Under the pieces are notes generated by a model, which was not told where the DNA came from, searched no databases, and saw only the letters and a list, made by a program, of their open reading frames with translations. Positions 59,320 through 64,000 of a stretch of 64,000 nucleotides of DNA are shown piece after piece. Position 1 is the stretch's first letter, and the number at the start of each line of letters is the position of its first letter. This DNA is from Plantago elongata (Eukaryota; Streptophyta; Magnoliopsida; Lamiales; Plantaginaceae), in NCBI GenBank assembly GCA_036897095.1, contig JAYMSP010000017.1, positions 1 to 64,000 on the forward strand. The letters run 5' to 3'. The position numbers and the translations under genes are program-made.

Positions 59320-62069
59320 TTCACATTTGTGTGCAATATAGTTGCTTTCAGTATGTACCTGAAAATTTCTCCATGGGTGCAGAGGGACACAATGGATTGC
59401 CAGAGTAGGAAAAGGATGCGTCTGGAGGAGGTTCCTACTGAAGATAGGATGCCTGTGAGACTTTTGTCTTTCTTTATTCTTGTAATTTATAATTGTACAA
59501 GATTGTTCAGGACATGTGCATGATTCGCATAAGGTTCAGATTTAGAGGCAATATTTCCTTATGATTACTAAGTTTATTTATTTAATACTCCCTCCGTCCC
59601 ATTTATAATGAAACAATTTGATTTTGCACGATTTTTAAGAAAAATATATGGTATGTGGTTAATAATGAGTTTGAGATAGAAAAATACATGTAAGTTCAAT
59701 AATGTGTGGTTAAAAATGAGTTGTATTGTGGAGGTTATTTCCATAATGGAAAATTGTTTCACTTTGGTGGAACGCCGAAAACGAAAAAATGTTTCACTTT
59801 TAGTGGGACGGAGGGAGTAGTAATGAATTCGTCTGTTGATTTTATAGTTCTATTGTCATTAGTAAACTTTCCTGAACAGGTTACTTTCATGAAGATGTTA
59901 GCAGTATATCTTTACTCTTGGTGGCAGCTCTCAATAGTATGATTTCGCCTTCGAGATCAGTTGTACTTATTTTGTCATTTCAGTAATGTCACATACGCCT
60001 CCATCCCGGGTTGAACTTCTTGCAGTCCCAAAAACAAGTTTTAAGAGAAATTGAATAAAGTAAGAGGGATGGTGAATATATTAGGAAATATAGTGAATAA
60101 AGTATGGGGATAGTGAGTAAAGTAGGGGGGAGAGAATAAAGTATGAGAGTGTGAATAAAGTAGTAGAAGATTTTCCATTTAAGTGAGGGTAACTTGAAAT
60201 CGGGACGTCCCAAAATGGGATGTGAGGAGTTGAACTCGTGACGGAGGGAGTATATTTGATACACCCAAAAAAAGAATCTATCTCACGTAATGGTTACTCA
60301 AGCACAATTCTTATGGTAGGATATTTGCTGAGATGTTTGATCTTTGCTTTGAGTTGTGTTGCATTTTTTTCCACATTTATGGTTTTTGTTGAGGCAATCT
60401 GCATTTCACAGCTTACTCTACCATAATAGTCCTGGATATTCACCTAAACAATTACGCAGGTAAATGATGCGAGAGCATACAAATCAACAGAACTTGGTGG
60501 TACTGATGGTAATTCGAATTCAAATATTCAGGATAGTCAATGTGATGCAGGTATGTCGATCGTCTTATTTTCTGAATCAAGTACATGTATCTGGAGTATT
60601 TAATTTTTGATATCCTAGTTCAGAAGAACAACATAACTAGAACTTGGTAATGTAATGCAGAACATATGGGCGTTGCTGAAAGTGGAAAGGTGCTATCTCT
60701 AACAGAGGTACCTGAGACTGTTGGACTAACATTAGATTCTGAATCTGCACTTCTGGCTCTGGCAGATCAATGTGATGCAGGTATGTCGATTGTCTTATTT
60801 TATGAATCAAGTGCATATATCTAGAGTATTTAGTACTTGATATCCTAGTTCAGAACAACATAACTAAAAGTTGGCAATGTAATGCAGAACATACGAGTGT
60901 TGCTGAAAATGGTAAGGTGCTTTCTCTAACAGAGGCACATGAGACTATTGGACCAACATTAGATTCCGAATCTACACCTCCGGCTCCGGCTCTGGCAGAT
61001 CAATGTGATGCAGGTATGTCGATTGTCTTATTTTCTAAATCTAGTGCATATATCTAGAGTATTTAATACTTGATTTCCTAGTTCAGAACATAACTAAAAC
61101 TTGGGAATGTAATGCAGAACATACGGGCATTGCCAAAAAGAGAAAGGTGCTTTCTCTAACAGAGGTACATGAGACTGTTGGACCAACATTAGATCCTGAA
61201 TGTACACCTCCGGCTCTGGCAGATCAATGTGATGCAGGTATGTCGATTGTCTTATTTTCTAAATCTAGTGCATATATCTAGAGTATTTAATACTTGATTT
61301 CCTAGTTCAGAACATATCTAAAACTTGGAAATGTAATGCAGCACATATGGGCATTGCCAAAAACAGAAAGCTGCCTTCTCTAACAGAGGTACATGAGACT
61401 GTTGGACCAACATTAGATTCCGCATCTACACCTCTGGCTCTGGCAGATCAACGTGATAAAAACTGCGGTGATGCTGATTCCAATGTCTCTGTCAAATTGA
61501 ACTTTGAGAATGTGAAAAGTTTTGAGGATTTCAAAATTTATGTAGACGGAGCAAGTATTGATTCAGAAATACCAGAACATTCCCGAATGAAGTATTATGA
61601 GCTTTGCTGCAGCCAAATGAAGTTTCTTCATGATGATCTTATTGATAACCTAAGCAGTAATTTAGTTGCTGCAATGATTCTAGAAACTATCAGAATTGCC
61701 GACGCTTTCAAATCTACCAGCATTTTAATATCAACTGTTCATCAGCTGGAAGGTATGGACAAAACACTACAATCATTTGAGTTTTTAGGCATGGCTGTCG
61801 GTTTCATACGTGCTAGGATATGTGAGTTTGTCAAACTTCTGAATGAATACCAAACTGCTGATCAATCTTCAAGCAAGGAATTCAGTGACTTAGAACGTGA
61901 GAGGGCAGCCTTGGATGCAGAAAAGGCAAAGATTGCTGAGTTGACGCAAAGTGCAACCGCTCGTGAAGCATTAATAGGATCTCTGCAGTCCAAGGTTGAT
62001 ATTCTGAAAGAGGAGAGTCGAAGAAAGTTTGACCACTTGCTCAAGAAGGCAGCTTCTTCAGCATGGTGA
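58022..62069 (+). CDS. B3-domain protein (Os01g0234100-like) with tandem exon duplication
   Basis: Ten exons: 58022-58111, 58197-58406, 58875-58941, 59019-59128, 59383-59454, 60460-60550, 60661-60780, 60888-61013, 61118-61237, 61342-62069; 577 residues. A plant B3 DNA-binding domain covers about residues 14-105: GFVKHLTRSTISDKFYL, RMPRNFCKAYMP, GGWKKFSIEHKLQEGDSLDF and KFKVHIARAS. The conserved C-terminal block is also present: DFKIYVDGASIDSEIPEHS, KYYELCCSQMKFLHDDL, GMAVGFIRARI, then a Lys/Glu-rich coiled coil and AASSAW at the end. Together these identify the Os01g0234100-like group, probable nuclear regulators. The middle is unusual: exons 7, 8, 9 and the start of exon 10 are copies of one another. 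The exon 4 start and end (cag|gtacag or eight codons later) are the least certain junctions. Intron 5 holds two MITEs. Confidence 0.88.
59289..59318. repeat. Uninterrupted run of 30 C
   Basis: A pure C30 tract lies in intron 4 of the B3 gene. Runs this long are rare in plant DNA and are prone to length errors in sequencing. Confidence 0.85.
59588..59817. mobile_element. Stowaway MITE, family A copy 2
   Basis: TA-flanked, 230 bp, ends CTCCCTCCGTCCC and GGGACGGAGGGAG, perfect over 13 bp. It is the better-preserved relative of the copy at 19279-19499 and lies in intron 5 of the B3 gene. Confidence 0.92.
59996..60250. mobile_element. Stowaway MITE, family C
   Basis: TA-flanked, 255 bp, left end CGCCTCCATCCCGG and right end CGTGACGGAGGGAG. 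The interior has five 'gaataaagta' words. It is the second MITE in the same B3 intron, 178 bp from the first. Confidence 0.85.
60543..61441 (+). repeat. Tandem intron-plus-exon duplication in the B3 gene
   Basis: Four successive units start with an intron of 110, 107, 104 and 104 bp (GTATGTCGAT at one end, GTAATGCAG at the other) and continue into an exon block of 120, 126, 120 and about 110 bp. Exon text recurs as E/AHxGxAxxxK(V/L)LSLTEV, ETVGPTLDS and ALADQ(C/R)D. The introns are as similar as the exons. Every junction is phase 1, so each unit can be added or lost without changing frame. Confidence 0.93.
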
Positions 62070-64000
62070 GTGCTATCTGCTTAAATCTATTAAGATAGAA
62101 GTATGAATCTATTCTCCTTGAGGATTGTGCTCTAGTGCTGTATAAATTTTTTAACTTGCTGTTTAAAATTGTATCCTTCTATGTTCAGTGTTTATGCGCC
62201 AGTGTGGCGTTTATGACTATTGCAATAGAAGAGTAGATTCTGATTCTAGTTATGATTATTGCATGATGCATGGACTCATTGGTTTCATTACTTAGACGTG
62301 GTGCTTGGTTTTGATCCGGCATCATTTATGACTATATTGCTTGATAGAATTTGGGATGCTTGGTGGTTGTTCACAAAAAAGCATTCTCTGCTTCTTACAA
62401 TGCTCATTTAGAGCTAAAATGATGAATTTAAAACTTTAATTGAACCTTTAGGATCAATAAAAATGCTCACACTAAATTTAAAACATTGTGATTTTATAAG
62501 GAAACCTACACGGTTTGACTTAAAAACATACAAGTTGATATTTTTGTATGAATATAACATATTTATGCTAAGCTCTTGAATGTCTAAAACTCCTTGTGTA
62601 CTTTCATAGCTGATATTGACTGTTAAATAATTTATGTTTATTTTTACTTTTAGTTTTTTAATATTTAAATTTGAACTAAAATCTCATAAGAGATGGTCTC
62701 TAGATAACTTATCTAACTGACATACTTCTTTCGGTGGGAAAATCATTAATATTATAAATCAAAACACCTATTTTCTCGACATTGTGGTTTTACATATTAC
62801 AATAAGATTTATTTCCTTAACATCGACATTTTAATTAATAGCATAAATCATCAAAAATCAAATAATGTTAAAATCAGAAACCAACACCTCAACATCTTGG
62901 CTCAAATTGAGCTCCCTACAGTTCAGATGAAAATAGCTCAAAATCACCAATACTTGTACTAAAATTAAATCAATCCTCTAGCAAAATTCTAAATCGGTGT
63001 AAATCATAACTGGTTGCAACACTATGTGCAGTTCCTCGAAACATAAAGCAGGAAAGGCAGAAAAATAGTTACAAGATCGTTTTAAAATCTATCTCGACCA
63101 AGAGATTGAATGAACATCGTAATTCAGTCCATTTGTGTATCATTATCTATCTCGAAGTAAATTAATTAAACAAATTAAATTGGTAGAGAAATTTTGTGAG
63201 ACCCTGTAAAAAGAAGAGGAAGCGTAATACGTAGTGAAAAATTCATAATATAATCCCGTATAATATTCTACATTCTAGTTTGACATTATTTAAGTGATTA
63301 GTTGTATAAAATTAACGATTAGAAGATTTTGTACTATCTCAAGCACATTAATTCGTAATAAATGACATATGTTTAATTTGAATAACTCGAGGAACAAATA
63401 TAACTCTAAACAATATAAATTATACTCCCTCTGTCCCGTAGAATAAGACACAAAACTTTCCCGTGCTGTTTTTAATGCAATCAACTGTTATTGTTATAGT
63501 ATATATATTGAATTAGCTAGTTGAGGTTTTTAGTTAGTGAAGGTGTTTTTTTGAGTATAATGTGAATATTAAATCAGATAGTGGATGTACTCTTTTGCTA
63601 TTTTTGTAACGTGTCTAGTTTCGTGGGACGTTTATAAATGGAATACGTGTCTTATTGTACGGAACGAAGGAAATAATAACTTTGGGATTAAACACACATT
63701 AATAAAATTGCAACGACAATAATAAGAATGATCCTTACTAGATACTTTGACTTAGAATATATCGAAAAACACAATCAAGTAAACGAACTAAAAATGTGTG
63801 ATCAAGACATAGTATGCTAAATAAATTCCACAAACAAATAAACAGTAAAACACTAAATGCACCTAGTGTATTCAAAATTGTATATTTACAAGTATATACA
63901 TCCTAGGTACCTTAAAGTACTTTTAAAGTTAAATTTTAAAACCATTATTATGTTGTATATCGGTCACAAATTAGGCATTTTTAACTATTTTGTACTAACA
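62070..64000. other. B3 gene 3' flank and AT-rich spacer
   Basis: The B3 3' UTR probably extends to about 62200-62400. The remainder is AT-rich, with one Stowaway-like MITE and no recognisable gene up to the window edge. Confidence 0.55.
63425..63673. mobile_element. Stowaway-like MITE, family D
   Basis: TA-flanked, about 249 bp. The left end CTCCCTCTGTCCCGTAGAA and the mirror of the right end ('gtgtcttattgtacggaacgaagg') pair over about 25 bp with several mismatches. Confidence 0.75.

Noticed and set aside
1-64000. CRISPR arrays, bacterial operons, rRNA genes and organelle insertions
   Set aside because: No direct repeats with regular spacers, no ribosome-site/operon pattern and no recognised rRNA or plastid blocks. 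The S14 coding segment is nuclear in context, with spliced upstream exons.

Overview
The window is plant nuclear DNA from a eudicot, probably an asterid; Lamiales is only a guess. The evidence is land-plant gene families with many short GT-AG introns, AT-rich intergenic DNA, Stowaway-type MITEs with CTCCCTCCGTCCC ends, L1-type LINE pieces and one small copia fossil. No bacterial, organellar, CRISPR, rRNA or convincing tRNA feature was seen. Exon models were built by hand from splice sites, and the reading phase closes across every junction given.

Layout. 1-1.9 kb: repeat-like DNA. 1.9-5.0 kb (+): DHHC S-acyltransferase. 5.9-7.6 kb (+): DRB2/3/5-type dsRNA-binding protein. 7.6-12.3 kb: intergenic with small elements. 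12.3-14.0 kb (+): GDPD phosphodiesterase. 14.4-15.4 kb: palindromic tandem repeat and copia remnant. 15.6-16.6 kb (+): small divergent NAC protein. 17.2-18.6 kb: LINE remnant. 22.4-28.7 kb (+): BAR-domain protein. 31.1-32.9 kb (+): shikimate-kinase-like SKL1. 36.4-37.0 kb (+): single C2H2 zinc finger with EAR motif. 39.0-44.3 kb (-): phytyl ester synthase type acyltransferase. 44.7-47.2 kb: LINE remnant. 47.9-49.2 kb (+): CASP-like membrane protein. 49.9-51.0 kb: LINE 3' end. 51.5-52.4 kb: intact-ended hAT element with a perfect 8-bp target duplication. 53.9-55.4 kb (+): RRM protein fused to a full mitochondrial ribosomal protein S14. 58.0-62.1 kb (+): B3-domain protein with tandemly duplicated exons. 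62-64 kb: intergenic.

The order DHHC, DRB, GDPD, NAC, BAR matches, as I recall it, Arabidopsis At5g41060-At5g41100. SKL1 and PES-type genes lie near the paralogous At3g26 block. The left half therefore looks like an ancient conserved gene neighbourhood. It is not a pathway cluster.

The two strongest discoveries are (1) the RRM-RPS14 fusion, a nuclear home for a mitochondrial ribosomal gene that carries its own targeting sequence and RNA-binding domain, and (2) the B3 gene, in which one intron-plus-exon module of about 230 bp has been copied in tandem, always in phase 1-1, so each copy adds about 40 residues without shifting the frame.
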